Origin: Planifilum fulgidum
GTDB lineage: Bacteria > Bacillota > Bacilli > Thermoactinomycetales > DSM-44946
Direction: 5' to 3'
NCBI RefSeq assembly: GCF_900113175.1
Contig: NZ_FOOK01000001.1
Coordinates: 56,160-120,159 of the forward strand
DNA length: 64,000 nt
In this document: in pieces, positions 63,365 through 64,000 of the stretch
Position numbering within the stretch: position 1 is the first letter of the stretch
Layout: every line of letters begins with the position of its first letter
Made by a program: the position numbers and the translations under genes
Notes under the pieces: generated by a model
Told to the model about the DNA's origin: nothing
Database searches by the model: none
What the model saw: only the letters and a program-made list of their open reading frames with translations

Positions 63365-64000
63365 TCACCGGTTCCTCGCCTTCTCCACCTCTTCGAAGAG
63401 CTCTTTGACCAGGTCTTCCCCCAGCTTTTTTCTGTACTTTTCAATCACCGGCTGGATGATTTGTTTCATCTTTTCCCGTTCCTCCGGCGACACCTCATTG
63501 ATCTTGATTCCCTGCTTTTTCAGTTCCTCCAGGGCTTCGGCGTTCGCTTTTCGGTTCAGCTCCCGTTCATACTTTCCGGCCTCGATCGCCGCCTCCCGGA
63601 TCAGCTGCTGATCCTCGGGGGAAAGGCGGTCCCAAAAGGATTTGCTGACCAAGAAGACGAAAGGGGTGTAAACATGCTCGGTTAAGGAAAGATACTCCTG
63701 CACCTCGTAAAATTTGTTGGACACGATCGTCGCCAGAGGGTTTTCCTGCCCGTCCACCGTCCCGCTTTCCAAGGCCGTAAACACTTCGGAAAACGGCATC
63801 GGCGTCGGGTTGCTCCCCAAGGCTTTGAAGGCATCCAAGTGAACGTCCGTCTGCATGGTGCGAATCTTCAGCCCTCTGAAGTCCTCGGCCCTCTTCACCG
63901 GCCGCCGGCTGTTGGTCAGATTGCGGTAGCCGTTTTCCCAGTAGGTCAACCCCACCAATCCGTGTTCGGGCAATTTGTCCAAAATCTTCTGTCCCAATGG
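63365..64000 (-). CDS. dctP: TRAP transporter substrate-binding protein DctP, partial
   Basis: The last 211 or so residues of a periplasmic-type solute-binding protein for a tripartite ATP-independent transporter; the start is beyond the window edge. Family signatures: TYWENGYRNLTNSRRPVK, DFRGLKIRTMQTDVHLDAF, NPTPMPFSEVFTALESGTVD and GQENPLATI (ligand-binding Arg/Asn region). C4-dicarboxylates, sugar acids or uronates are usual ligands, which fits the catabolic cluster downstream. Ends EEVEKARNR. Confidence 0.93.
   Translation of the reverse strand, partial: PLGQKILDKLPEHGLVGLTYWENGYRNLTNSRRPVKRAEDFRGLKIRTMQTDVHLDAFKALGSNPTPMPFSEVFTALESGTVDGQENPLATIVSNKFYEVQEYLSLTEHVYTPFVFLVSKSFWDRLSPEDQQLIREAAIEAGKYERELNRKANAEALEELKKQGIKINEVSPEEREKMKQIIQPVIEKYRKKLGEDLVKELFEEVEKARNR

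Overview
The window is about 64 kb of chromosome from a moderately GC-rich, probably thermophilic Gram-positive bacterium (Bacillota). The support is strong AGGAGG-type ribosome binding sites, frequent GTG and TTG starts, short rho-independent terminators, sigma-A promoters with TTGACG/TATAGT boxes, a LevR-type sigma-54 activator with its PTS operon, and TcaA/YvbJ-like surface proteins. The style recalls Thermoactinomycetaceae (Planifilum-like), but that placement is inference.

Layout. 0-0.25 kb: trailer end of a plus-strand CRISPR array (array 1). 0.7-5 kb: tryptophanase, a TcaA-like membrane protein and a TetR regulator. 5-12.6 kb: a cellobiose/beta-glucoside PTS operon (EIIB, a broken EIIC, EIIA, GH4 6-phospho-beta-glucosidase, a second intact EIIC) read from a sigma-54 promoter, with the LevR-type activator beside it. 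13-15.5 kb: a TcaA-like paralogue whose N-terminus lies in the -1 frame behind an A AAA AAG heptamer, a GC-rich orphan patch and a possible immunity protein. 15.7-53.6 kb: a CRISPR-Cas island with four minus-strand arrays (2 to 5), each with its leader on the right. Array 2, then a type III-B operon (csx1-cmr1-cmr2-cmr3-cmr4-cmr5-cmr6), array 3, then the type I-D operon (cas10d-csc2-csc1-cas3'-cas4-cas1-cas2-cas6 with a WYL regulator), array 4, metabolic genes, array 5. 44-64 kb: sugar-acid and hydroxy-acid catabolism (GlcDF-like oxidase, HpcH aldolase, two Gfo/Idh/MocA oxidoreductases, split altronate-dehydratase-type enzyme, FAH-family dehydratase, ketoglutarate semialdehyde dehydrogenase, KDG kinase, an IlvD/Edd-family dehydratase with an in-frame stop, a TRAP binding protein), with several broken genes.

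How it works together. Only one Cas6 and one Cas4-Cas1-Cas2 set is present, so both effector systems probably draw crRNAs and spacers from the same arrays. All arrays have variants of one 37-nt repeat ending, in the transcribed direction, in ATTGAAAC. Type III-B Cas10 (Cmr2) keeps its GGDD cyclase motif and is preceded by a CARF-HEPN Csx1, giving a cyclic-oligoadenylate-activated RNase branch. The type I-D branch has the expected split: an HD motif in Cas10d and a helicase-only Cas3'.

The most interesting signal is in the leaders. All four complete leaders carry the same sigma-A promoter 240-300 nt before the array and three copies of a pairing element (two in one sense, one in the other). 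In leader 4 a G-to-C change occurs in both same-sense copies with the compensating C-to-G in the partner, so the pairing is under selection. A decayed leader without an array lies at 30.46-30.59 kb and another fragment overlaps the 3' end of cas6, which points to past loss of arrays. The number of frameshifts in the window (EIIC, TcaA paralogue, 29.4-30.4 kb, 62-63.3 kb) is high; some could be sequencing errors, and read-level data would be needed to tell.
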